Positions 54,737 to 64,000 of a stretch of 64,000 nt of DNA are shown here, in pieces. The position numbers and the translations under genes are program-made. The DNA comes from Incurvaria masculella. Taxonomy: Eukaryota; Arthropoda; Insecta; Lepidoptera; Incurvariidae. Positions within the stretch are counted from its first letter, which is position 1; the number at the start of each line of letters is the position of its first letter. The notes beneath the pieces were generated by a model. That model did no database searches and was not told the origin of the DNA. It was given only the letters and a program-made list of their open reading frames with translations. Location: the NCBI GenBank assembly GCA_946894095.1, contig OX335657.1, positions 17,422,001 through 17,486,000 on the forward strand, written 5' to 3'.

Positions 54737-55334
54737 TAATTGCCATGCTGAGGCGATTGCCTTGTTCGCGAGCACGTTGCTGGTGGTCGCTCGCCAGATC
54801 TGTGCAGCCAGAAGAAACGTGATGGATAATTTCACCTGGTTGCCCACGTTGGCACGTGTTGACCTGACCTGATTCCGGAGTTGTACTCGGAACCGCGGAG
54901 GTCGTCGATCTCCTTGCTACCAAACAGCGAGCATGGAAGGATGGGAGTCGAAACTCACTCCTGTGTGTAGCCACGAGTTTTTTTTTTATTAGAAGGAAAA
55001 ATAGAAACAGACAATTACATGGTGAATATATAGAGAGTAGGTTTACATTAAACTAGCCTGTTTCTTAACTATTCCTTACGGAAACATTTAAATACATGCA
55101 AACAAAATTAAAACTAGATGTGCTGTTGAGTCAGAGTAAAAAACGCTACACTAAGTAAGTAAAAGTAAATATGTAGGCAATCATATAATGATATACATAT
55201 AATATATAAGATTATCCTGAAGTTATATGAGATATTTTTTTTCTGATTTTTCGTTTAAAAACAATTTCCTCATCGCAAAATATGTAAAAATTTGCAGTCT
55301 GTTCATTATAAAGTAAACACATTCTGTAAATAGG
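54737..55334 (+). other. repeat H fragment and unrecognised sequence
   Basis: Positions 54880-54960 match repeat H (cggaaccgcg.aggtcg, cgagcatggaagg). The following 370 bp is AT-rich with nothing recognised. Confidence 0.4.
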
Positions 55335-55711
55335 TTTTTTTTTTTATGTGACTGGACATGGATGGTTAATACCACAAGTTCTGTCATGGTATTAGCCCAA
55401 CACACCACATGAGAACTAGGTGCCATGCCAGGGCCTTCCTTATATTGCACGGCTACATTGAACTGGATGGAAAACACGGACAATTTTCATTGCCGCTTCG
55501 ACCATCGTTCATCCAATGCGATGGTACCAACCCGGGCGGGATAAACCCTACCACCTAGTAAGTAAGGAAGGGGACCTACAGCTTAACGTGGAATCCGAAC
55601 CACGGCCAGCCTCTCTCAACGGTCGAATGGTCACCCATCCAAGACCAGACCGGACCCAGCGTTGCTTAACTTCGGAGAGCGATCGCCGAAGTGTCGCGCC
55701 ACTGGGCCACC
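55335..55711 (-). mobile_element. SINE with 5S-containing head, copy 5
   Basis: Complete, 377 bp, collinear with copy 1 throughout, including the 5S-type promoter blocks (55631-55680). Confidence 0.87.
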
Positions 55712-56160
55712 GACGCCTGCTTTTGTGCGAGTGTTGCTTATATGGAACAGTGCCGTAGAGCGACTTGCACGTGATGGAACCTTGAGCGGAATCAGATCCA
55801 GCAAGGATGAGCAGCATATTCGGTTGTTACATATTTTATGCAAAAAGCCGTGGTTAGAGAATGAAAAAGAGTTAGTGGAACACGTCTAATTGCAGTTAGT
55901 TCGCTTACAATTTCGGGCCGCGCAACAGTGAATGTTAGAGGGAATTCGGTTCCATACAAATTGCTCGTGCCTGATCCCTCAGTCAAAGTAGGAAATGTTA
56001 TTCTGCTTAAAATCATATTTTTTTTATTTTACGAACTCCCAAGGCGTAAGAGTCAGGCGATGGTGCAGGATGCGTACAAGATATCGCTTCGTATGCAGTC
56101 TTGCTTAGCAGATTTTTGTCGTTTACTGCCTAATATAGTTGTAAGTGCTACTTACACTAT
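55712..56160 (+). other. unrecognised sequence with repeat H debris
   Basis: Positions 55875-55930 (ctaattgcagttagttcgct) match 28462-28510. The frame at 55928-56257 has no motif. Confidence 0.4.
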
Positions 56161-56280
56161 CTTTTTTAACCGACTTCAAAAAAGGAGGAGGTTATCAATT
56201 CGTCTGTATGTTTTTTTTTATGTTTGTTACCTCATAACTTTTGCTTGGGTGAACTGATTTTGATAATTATTTTTTTAAAT
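56161..56280. repeat. repeat G end
   Basis: TTTTTAACCGACTTCAAAAA, AGGAGGAGGTTATCAATTCG and a TGTATG + T-run + atgtttgttacctcataact: a very common lepidopteran repeat end (general knowledge). Confidence 0.6.
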
Positions 56281-56511
56281 GAAAGCTAGTGCTTCCCAAG
56301 TGGTCGCATTTTAATTTGGTTAAGTTCTGACAATGATATCCATTAGAAAATCATATAAGTCTCAAATTTGTATTAAGATATGCGCGACAAATGGACGAAT
56401 AACTCAATATAACGCCAACCGATTTCGGTGATTCTTTTTTTATTGGAAAGGACGTGTACAAATTAGTAAGTGTATTTCAGATTCACTAAAAATAAACAAA
56501 TAAAAAAAAAA

Positions 56512-56737
56512 TTACCGAATTCAAAGAAAAAGCACTAAAAAGTAACAAAATAATTGCCATTTTTGTAGTTACGATTTTTGTAATTTTTTTAGTCGGCGTC
56601 AGCCAAGGTAGGCAAGGTTCTCTTGATTGGCGCAGCGCGTGCCCGGCTGACGCCGAATTAAAACATAACAAAAATCGTAACTACAAAAATGGCAATTATT
56701 TTGTTACTTTTTAGTGCTTTTTCTTTGAAGTCGGTTA
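56512..56737. mobile_element. ~93-bp-arm hairpin (foldback element)
   Basis: Arms 56512-56604 and 56644-56737 are nearly exact inverted copies (AAAGAAAAAGCACTAAAAAG ... GGCGTCAGCC) around a ~39-nt GC-rich loop. The outer edge ACCGA.TTCAAAG resembles the ACCGACTTCAAA of repeat G, so it may be a two-ended derivative of it. Confidence 0.85.
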
Positions 56738-57555
56738 TTTTTTTGTTAATTTTTTTTTTGCGCTCGTATAGCAAACAACTTTTTATGAAGTCAAAGCAAA
56801 TCTTGTAAGGCTTTATACCTATCGAGCTGAATGGTACATTTAAAGGATTTTTTTTTCTGTTTAAAAATATACTTACATTCTGTTCATCTAACTAAAGACT
56901 AGCATCTTAGTCATATTCTTAACTAATTACCCTTATGCGATCTTTTTACAGAGAAAACAAAACTCGTTTCTGTTTTGTGAATTCTTTGCCATATCCCGTT
57001 CTTTATTAAATATCCAAAAATATATCGTTTTTGACATCAATGTACTTATTTTCGGTACGCTACCTCAGCTTATATAGTTTTTCATCATGATCTCATAATA
57101 TCTCAAATCTTTTAAATCAGTTTTTTTATTTATGTTTTGATTTCCATTAATTGTCCTTTAGCCTTGGCTATACTGGTTTGAGACATCTTTGGGCATCGAA
57201 AAATGAGATTGTCAGCCTAAATGTAAAAAAAAACGGAGTATAGAAAAAACAAACTTGGCTTGGATCATTGTCGCAAACTTTAGGAGAGGTTAGTTAGGGT
57301 TTCAAGATAAAACTTGTTTGAAAAACTAGTTTTTTATTATGATTATTAGCCTGTATTCGGTAAACAAATGTTTTCTAAACACGTTTATTCACGAATATAT
57401 ATAACTTTACGAGTTTAATCAAGTTTTACCTTATCGTATGATTATTTTCTCGAAAGATGAAATCGTAAAAGTACCTCTGGAAAATTTATTTTGATCCCGT
57501 GTTGTTTTTGAAATTATATGCTACGCATTATTAGTCTTAGTTTATACCAATTTGT
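56738..57555 (+). other. AT-rich, no gene
   Basis: No motif or repeat family recognised. Confidence 0.4.
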
Positions 57556-57830
57556 TTTTAGAGTTCCGTAACGAAATAGTTCTAACAAAACTCCGCTATC
57601 CGTCCGTCCGCGGGCTATATTTCATGAACCGTAGGTAAACGGTAGACCGCTCGAATGTTTACAGAGTGTGTATCCCTATTGCCGCTATAAATTTTTAAAT
57701 CTATTGTATTTCTATAAATTTTGCTAATTCAAAGGCTGCCCATACAAGAAGCCTTTTTTTGTGTACAGTAGTACAGAACCCTTCGTGTGATTGTCTGACG
57801 GTCTTGGACGGACGTGCACTTGGTCGGATG
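57556..57830 (-). repeat. GGAACC repeat, old degenerate copy
   Basis: Alignable through ttttagAGTTCCGTAACG, tatccgtccgtccgcgggct, tgaaccgtagg and CCCTTCGTGTGA. It has many substitutions compared with other copies. Confidence 0.65.
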
Positions 57831-58014
57831 TATTTTCTAAATACAAGAAATTCGAAATTTCTATCTTAAATTTTGCTCAAATATTTCAGGTTCTGAATAT
57901 GTTTTGCCTGAATTCAAGAAAATTCTGCACTTAGGCTGAGCTTTTAAACGTTTAAATTGTGAGTGAAGCATTCATTGATTTTCGGACGTTGGAGTAACGT
58001 GTCATTTGTAGCAG

Positions 58015-58306
58015 AAAAACCGGCCAAGTGCGAGTAGGGCTCGCACACGAAGGGTTCCGTACCATCGAACAAGATTTAACACAAAAAATCACGTCTTTTG
58101 TATGGGGACCCCCTTGGATTCTTATTATTTTTAAATTTTACCTATTTGTTGTTATATCGGCAAAATAAATACACACTGTGTAAACATTTTAGTAGCCTAT
58201 CTATTACGGTTCATGAGATACAGCCCTGTGACAGACGGACAGACGGACGGACGGACGGACAGCGGAGGCTTAGTAATAGGGTTCCGTTTGGGTACGGAAC
58301 CCTAAA
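58015..58306 (+). repeat. GGAACC repeat
   Basis: Both edges intact; five GACG-type units (58235-58260). A short deletion in the last edge (ccgtttgggtacgg). Confidence 0.85.
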
Positions 58307-58375
58307 ATGGACTAGAAGATAAGAACGACGGGACAGTGAAGGAAAAGGATAGAGTTTTTTTTTATATTTCCGAAC

Positions 58376-58620
58376 AGCAATATAAGGAAGGTCCTGGCAT
58401 GGCACCTAGTTCCCATGTGGTGTGTTGGGCTAATACCATGACAGAACTTGTGGTATTAGCCATCCATGTCCAGTCACATAAAAAAAAAAAAAAAAAGAAG
58501 CTAGCATTCATATCGAAATGCACTTATCCAATGCAGAATGAGAAAGAAAATTGTGCCAGAAAAAGGCGGGGATTTGAACCAAGACCTCTGGTATGCAAGG
58601 CAAGATCAAGTGATCGAGTT
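58376..58620. mobile_element. SINE 3' end (+) against a tRNA-type head (-)
   Basis: Positions 58376-58497 are the 3' third of a 5S-subfamily copy on + (AGCAATATAAGGAAGG ... CAGTCACATA + 16 A). Positions about 58505-58605 read as a tRNA-type head on - (ggggatttgaaccaagacct). Confidence 0.75.
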
Positions 58621-58721
58621 CCATACAATGACTCGTGCGTTTTCTCAGTAAAATTAAGAAATATTTTCCAAAATTTTGCACATTAAATACATCAACTGAG
58701 AGCTACGTCCGTACGTTTTAA
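58604..58721 (+). repeat. repeat P copy
   Basis: agatcaagtgatcgagttcc, aaattaagaaatattttcca and catcaactgagagctacgtc match the other copies listed at 26716-27300. Confidence 0.5.
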
Positions 58722-59009
58722 TTTTTTAGGGTTCCGTACCCAAAGGGTGCCAACGGAACTCTATTACTAAGCCTCCGCTGTCCGTCCGTCCGTCCGTCCG
58801 TCCGTCTGTCACAGGGCTGTAGCTCAGTAACCGTAACAGGTAGACAGCTGAAATTTTCACAGAGTGTATATTTATTTTGGTAAATACACGTAATAATAAT
58901 AATACACATAAATATGTAAAATTAAAAAATCAATAAAAATAAACGTGTTTTTTTTTGTATTAATTTTTTACGGTGGTACGGAACCCTTCGTGTGCGAGTC
59001 CGACTCGTT
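58722..59009 (-). repeat. GGAACC repeat
   Basis: First edge intact (ttttttAGGGTTCCGTACCC). The other stops at GAGTCCGACTCG, where repeat P begins. Confidence 0.83.
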
Positions 59010-59019
59010 TTCATATCAT

Positions 59020-59253
59020 ATATCCATGATATAAGCCTCTAAAGACTCTTATCAAAAATGTATCAGGGCGTATAAGTCTAGTTATCAAAATATCTCAGTT
59101 AGTTTATTTCATCTGCCAAATTTCAGAAAAATATTTCTTAATTTGACTGAGAAAACAGACACGAGCCATTGTATGAAACTCGATCAGCTCATTATCCTCT
59201 TGAATACCACACCTATTGTTATGATGTCATCCCAACACACATTATTTTTTTAT
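59020..59253 (-). repeat. repeat P copy and SINE scrap
   Basis: Positions 59028-59205 match 62466-62607 in the same orientation (tcttaatttgact.agaaaac, cacgagccatt.tatgaaact). Positions 59206-59245 are a SINE fragment (taccacacctattgttatga). Confidence 0.5.
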
Positions 59254-59360
59254 GTTAAGCTTAGCATATGGCGTACGCCAGGACCTCACATAAGAGGTGC
59301 CTGGCGACGCCAATGGACTTTCGGACTTTCAGATGGATCCGCGAAAACCATGCAGGCCGG
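59247..59360 (-). mobile_element. LINE-A 3' end
   Basis: tttttttATGTTAAGCTTAG + catatggcgtacgccagga on +, through gcgaaaaccatgcaggccgg. The tail TTAA is uninterrupted here. Confidence 0.75.
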
Positions 59361-60286
59361 ATTACAATACAATTATATGGTAATTTCGACCATACACCGG
59401 AGACGCGATATCGACCGTATGTCACTTCTCCTTCCGTTCTCGACAGTGGGATGTACAGTTTTACGTGGAATCCGAACCACGGATAAGAAATCCCCGTGTC
59501 GCCTCTCACAACGGAAACTAAATCAGTGGAATCACTTGTATTCTCTTCGTGTGCACAAGTTGCCATCTTTGCAAATGTTCCATGTGTTCGAAAACATTCC
59601 TCGAGTCTGCGGAATGGCTTCTGTAAACATCGGCCTGGATATAGGGAAGCGAGGGGGGCGACTTCTGTTTCCGCATCGTCGTCTGGGGTGCGATGTATTG
59701 CGCCCCAGACCTTGATAACATACCCCTTTGGCTGTGCAGCCTACAGCCATAGAGTAAATAATACTACAGTCAGCTCAACCATTACGCTCGTAAAATCGCA
59801 CATGCGAAAGTTCTTCTTGAACATTTTCTGTGAACATTTTTACATATGCTGTGTGCTCGGTGTACTAGCGTACTAGCGTAACCTAACCTAACCTAACCTA
59901 ACCATAGATCAGTTGGGCAGGTTGATGATGAGAATTTGCACTCGAATCGCTTACTATTAATAAGATTTCCGTCTGTTCCTTGAGTCTGCGGAATGGCTTC
60001 TGTGAACATCGGCCAGGATGAAGGCACAGAATAAGTAAGAGTAAGTATATAGGGAAGCAAGGGGGCGACTCCAGCTTCCGCTTCGTCGTCTGGGGTGCGA
60101 TGTATCGCTCCCATAGCGCATCAATGGGGAGGACGGCTGCCAAACTTTACCAGCAGATGGCGCCACATAAATGCCTATAGCTAAAATAAATATAAAAAAA
60201 ATATATATAATAAATATCTATTAAACTATAACTATGCATAGATGGGTAATTTGCGTGCCGCGGGCTATGTATGAAAAATTTAAGGG
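59361..60286. repeat. direct repeat pair; telomere-like run
   Basis: Positions 59603-59705 and 59978-60113 are diverged direct copies (gagtctgcggaatggcttct, gtcgtctggggtgcgatgta). The second has a ~30-bp insertion (60020-60050). Between them, 59879-59902 is (CCTAA)n, about 4.8 units. A 190-codon frame at 59143-59715 crosses three repeat types and is not accepted as a gene. Confidence 0.55.
59879..59902 (-). repeat. interstitial (TTAGG)n
   Basis: taacctaacctaacctaacc + taacc on +, i.e. TTAGG on -. TTAGG is the usual insect telomere unit; at under five units this may also be chance or a repeat end. Confidence 0.7.
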
Positions 60287-60694
60287 TTTTTTTTTATGCG
60301 ACCTGACATGGATGGCTACTACCACACAACTACCGTTATGATATCAGCCCAATACACCACATTCCCGAAGGAATTAGGTGCCATGCCAGGACCTTCCCTT
60401 TATGAGCACGGCTACATTGAACTGGATCGAAAACACGGACAATTTTTCATTGCCGCTTCGACCATCTTTTCATCCAATGCGATGGTACCAACCCGGGCGG
60501 GCTTAAACCCTACCACCTAGTAGGGAAAGGGGACCTACAGTTTTACATGGAATCCGAACCATGGAGCAGCTCGCATTCGTGACGAAATGCACTTATCGAA
60601 CTCTGAAAGAGAAAGACAGTGGTCCAAGTTGGTATTGAACCCGGGCCTCTGGTACGCTAGGCCAGTCCCCGCGCCACTAGGCTACGAGCCGCTC
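60287..60694 (-). mobile_element. tRNA-type SINE, complete
   Basis: From ttttttttttatgcgacctg to the head gccactaggctacgagccgc on +. About 408 bp; the body is nearly the same as 43217-43619. Confidence 0.87.
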
Positions 60695-61019
60695 AATACA
60701 ATACCTAAATAGTCAAGGTCAGGTTGTCTAGATTCTTCGACTCCATGAAGAGCGACCACTCAATGACAATGGGAACATAAGTATTAAAGCAAATTTCCTC
60801 GTGCCACTGCTAATGGGAGAAACCCGGTATACAGTGAGTCCCTGATGTTCGGTCTCGCCATTTTACGACTTGCCACATTCCGCATCGGGTTACGAATGCT
60901 CCACTAAGGACCGAGTGTACAAAGGCTCGTCAAATGTTATCGGTTATGATTACATTTAACGATGATGTAGGAGATACTCGTCTGTCGTCTGAAATATAGT
61001 TGCACGAAAAATTTTTTCG
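60695..61019 (+). other. unrecognised sequence
   Basis: No motif identified. Confidence 0.4.
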
Positions 61020-61563
61020 TTAAGGTGGGCCTTCCCGCTCAACTCCCCATACAAACGTGGAAAGAAGATCATGGCCATATTTCTTTTCAGAGATCCCAAA
61101 TTTTGCTCAAATTAGCTTTATTTGATCGAACTAAATGTCCGATGACCATTGGCATTGTAAAATTGTGTTTGGTTTCTAAGTTATAAGGTCGGAAAGTTTT
61201 AATTTTTCGCACGTTTTATACAATAATTTTGGAGGTGTATTACTCAACGATAAAACAAAAACATCTTAAAAAGATTAGTCTTCAGTCATAGCTTGTTTCA
61301 TGAAGATTTACAATCAATTTGGTTTTTGTTTGATTTCTGGCTACAGCGGTCGTGATTTTCTCTTAGCTTAAGTCGTTTTGTAATTAAAATTTTCGGAAAT
61401 TTTACTATGATTTAGTATGCACATTGTCTTCTTTGTGGACATTTTGCATCCTCCTCATCACAGAGCATGTCTTTTTTTAAACAAATAAGGTCCCAGGACA
61501 CAATAGCAGGGTTTTGTACCGTGCCCGCGAATGAGTTAGTCCCGCCGGGAAGGGCCACCTTAA
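61020..61563 (+). mobile_element. TTAA-1 element, diverged copy
   Basis: TTAA at 61020-61023 and 61560-61563. The termini GGTGGGCCTTCCCGC / CGGGAAGGGCCACC differ from the other copies in compensating positions, so the inverted pairing is kept. Confidence 0.82.
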
Positions 61564-61978
61564 AGTTAGATTGCCAGGCGGAAGAACACAATTTTTTGCT
61601 CAGAAGAATCAGCAAAGAAATGTGGTATATGGCAGTCCTCATCACAGCTTAAACTGACGTAGCGTTGCCTTTGTTGCCCCAGTGTAATAAAACCGGGATT
61701 AAAAAAGAACTTGCAACTCCCTCGTTTCCGCTCACACCAGCGCAGCCCTTTGTTTTAAAACTGCATTCTGAACGCAGGCAGAAAATTCGTATTTACTCTC
61801 GGATTTTTGAATAAAATACAAGCAATTGCGCGCCAGTGTGGTCAGCTGCCTTTGTCTCTAAAAGCTATGAATATAAAGCGGACTCCTGTTGCAATTTCGC
61901 GTACATAATTTACAAACATACAAATGTGCCACCAAATGAATACATTATGTAGCTGATTACATTTTGTACGTTTTTACG
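61564..61978 (+). other. unrecognised sequence
   Basis: No motif identified. Confidence 0.4.
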
Positions 61979-62246
61979 TTTTTAGGGTTCCGTACCCAAA
62001 GGGTAAAAACGGAACCCTATTACTAAGCCTCCGCTGTCCGTCCGTCCGTCCGTCTGTCACAGGGCTGTATCTCATGAACCGTAATAGGTAGGCAGCTGAA
62101 ATTTTCAGAGATTGTGTATTAATTTTGCAGCTATAACAACATATAGGTAATATAAAAAAAATATAAAAACGTGTTTTTTGTGATACATCTTGTACGATGG
62201 TACGGAACCCTTCTTGTGCGAGTACAACTCGCACTTGGCCGGTTTT
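61979..62246 (-). repeat. GGAACC repeat
   Basis: Both edges present (TTTAGGGTTCCGTACCC; gcacttggccGGTTTT), four CCGT units (62037-62054). Confidence 0.85.
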
Positions 62247-62394
62247 GTATTGTTTTTCTAACCACGTTATTTCATTTTCTAGTTCTTACTATGCTAATAG
62301 AGACGAATTTGAGATATTTTCTGTCATATTGACATGGACCTTGACGAAAAGGGACTAAGTAATAATCTCTCAGTTCAGTATAATAACGTACAGA

Positions 62395-62430
62395 CAAAAA
62401 CGTACAGACGCATCTGTCTGTACGTTTTTG
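62395..62430. repeat. perfect 15-bp hairpin
   Basis: CAAAAACGTACAGAC (62395-62409), loop gcatct, exact complement (62416-62430). Confidence 0.8.
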
Positions 62431-62465
62431 TTTTTTTTTAAATCTCTCTCTAAAATTGTAAACAA

Positions 62466-62607
62466 ATATAAAACGTGATATGCCATGGATATCAGTTAAG
62501 TTATCAAAAAACAAAAACGTTCAAAATGGTTTCAGAAAAATTTTCTTAATTTGACTAAGAAAACAGGCACGAGCCATTATATGAAACTTGGTCACCTCAT
62601 TATCCTC
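62466..62607 (-). repeat. repeat P copy
   Basis: Aligns with 59028-59205, ending at CTCATTATCCTCTT, where a TTAA-2 element begins. Confidence 0.55.
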
Positions 62608-63086
62608 TTAAGGCGCTAGGACTAGCCAACTACTCGCGCCATACAAATGCACTTTTTAACAAATGTAATAATATATAGTGAAACGCTTCAGCAAATCCAA
62701 ATAGAACTCCAGACTGATAATGGATTGTTAATATTTTTTTATTCCATCATTTATTTAAATAATAATAAAAATAAAAAAGTTGATTTTTCTCATTAGAAAT
62801 CTGAAAGTAATTCGATTTCTAGATATAAGCAAAAACAGCATATATGCATAAACAAAAAATTCCATTTGCTTTTAGATTTCTACATTTAGTCAAAAAAGTT
62901 CGGAAATGGACACCGTTTCCGCAATGTATTTTGTATAGAAAAAGGAAACATACATTAACGAAAATAGGTCGATTCCTAGACAAGGAATCATATATTGTAA
63001 GAATGAAACTTATAATCGTCAGACTTAGTTAGTTAACTTGGGGTGCCTCGTCTAACTTTGCGATTTGGCTAGTACCAGGGCCTTAA
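62608..63086 (+). mobile_element. TTAA-2 element, copy 5
   Basis: 479 bp, TTAA at 62608-62611 and 63083-63086. The 62-codon frame (62844-63032) is intact, differing from copy 1 at two residues. Confidence 0.87.
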
Positions 63087-64000
63087 TTTGAATCAGCGTC
63101 GGCGCGGCACCCCTTCTACCTCAGAGTAATCATGACCGTGTCATTGCTCTGAACCCATATATTTCTGCTCAAAAGGCTTGTAGGTATAGGTCAAGGTCTA
63201 CCTAAAGAGAGTAACCCGACCTCCCGCGATTTGCTTCACGCGTATTTTTAACTTATTATAGAAGTGCTTAAAATTATTTCCGTGCCTAGACATTTTTGGA
63301 ACGAGGGAAATAACGTTTGGTTGTAGCTTTTTAATGTTTTTTAAACATCCGCGTTTTTATTTAGGTTTAGGTCGAAAGCTATTTTCAACCTATTTTGTCC
63401 CTATGTAATATTATAAAGTTGCCTTAGTTTTCTGGCCTGTGGACCGAGAGCCAATCATGGCACGTAAGTATAACGGACAGATAGTAAAAACCCTCCTTAA
63501 AATTGCCCCCCTCGGTTAAATAACGTTCTCACTATGAAACTCAATATAATGACCAGTTTCACGGCGCACTCGAAGCTAGAATATCGCCAGGAACTTCAGA
63601 TTTTATGGAGCACAGTCCATATTGTATTCACACACCCATAGTCTTGTGGGTGAAGCTTAGTTCGATCACGAATTACCTTTCCAGTGAAGCAAAGAGTTCA
63701 TTCTAACTTATTTAGCTAGCGGCCAGATTGCACCAGCCAGGTCGCAGCGGTACCTCTCTATGTGTTTTGCGTCGGTTTCCGATATATTGTGTGATCGCTG
63801 GGTCCGACTTCCATCTGAAAATGAAAACTCACTATTTTCTTAAATTTCTCTAGAAACTTAATCAGAGAAAGCACGCCGTTGATGTATTAACGAAAACTAT
63901 CAAGAAAGTGAGGGCATCTTTCTCCATCTTAGTTTCGGCTAATTCTTGCACGAAATCTTTCAAATAATTAATGTTATAGGGTGTTTTTCCTACCATGGGT
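63087..64000 (+). other. unrecognised sequence
   Basis: No repeat, motif or conserved frame recognised up to the window edge. Confidence 0.45.

Larger units (their letters stand above)
46966..64000 (+). other. PDE11 intron 4 (at least 17,035 bp, open at right)
   Basis: The donor gtaacc is at 46966. No downstream exon matching the remainder of GAF-A was recognised up to the window edge, so I infer that all of this is intron. Confidence 0.65.

Noticed and set aside
55631..55711. A 5S rRNA gene or pseudogene
   Set aside because: Only the internal promoter portion is present and it is fused to the same SINE body in five places.
59143..59715. 190-codon frame as a gene
   Set aside because: It runs across repeat P, a SINE scrap and a LINE-A tail in antisense, and has no recognisable domain.
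46966..64000. Further PDE11 exons
   Set aside because: I looked for GC-rich, splice-flanked frames continuing GAF-A (the strand after the variable loop and the NKFDE region) and found none; they are inferred to lie beyond the window.

Overview
This window is AT-rich, repeat-laden nuclear DNA from an insect, most probably a moth or butterfly (inference). The grounds are GT-AG introns of 4.6 to more than 17 kb, one recognisable insect-type gene, an interstitial (TTAGG)n run, RTE-, jockey/CR1- and Penelope-type retroelement remnants, many TTAA-flanked non-autonomous DNA elements, and short GGAACC-ended repeats that I associate with Lepidoptera.

The only convincing cellular gene is a dual-specificity cyclic-nucleotide phosphodiesterase of the PDE11 type on the + strand. 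Four internal coding exons are visible (23747-23906, 30982-31092, 42052-42229, 46817-46965). They have canonical splice sites and perfectly compatible phases. They encode the N-terminal regulatory region and the first part of GAF-A. The rest of GAF-A, GAF-B and the catalytic domain lie beyond the right edge, so the last visible intron is at least 17 kb. Everything from 46966 to 64000 is therefore probably intronic. The first 23.7 kb is either upstream intron or 5' flank.

The rest is largely mobile-element archaeology. Left part (1-23.7 kb): inverted and fragmentary repeats, LINE reverse-transcriptase remnants (3.6-5.06 kb), a 5'-truncated Penelope-like element with a GIY-YIG nuclease domain and perfect 42-bp terminal inverted repeats (7661-8700), and alternating SINEs and GGAACC-ended repeats. 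Intron 1 and intron 2 hold more of the same, including a three-level nest (a TTAA element containing LINE-A, which contains LINE-B) at 32.8-34.75 kb and a compound pair of TTAA elements at 38.98-39.89 kb. Intron 4 holds a gag-only LTR element with two 253-bp LTRs and a LINE inserted in it (47444-50436), a second copy of the same compound TTAA pair (53.47-54.40 kb) and several long hairpins.

The most interesting pattern is a SINE family whose copies share one body and tail but carry two different pol III promoter heads. One head is tRNA-like. The other contains a 5S rRNA internal-promoter segment behind a tRNA-like box A. The body carries head-specific diagnostic changes. The second is the repeated use of one TTAA in the 3' tail of LINE-A, and of TTAA elements' own ends, as landing sites for further TTAA elements.
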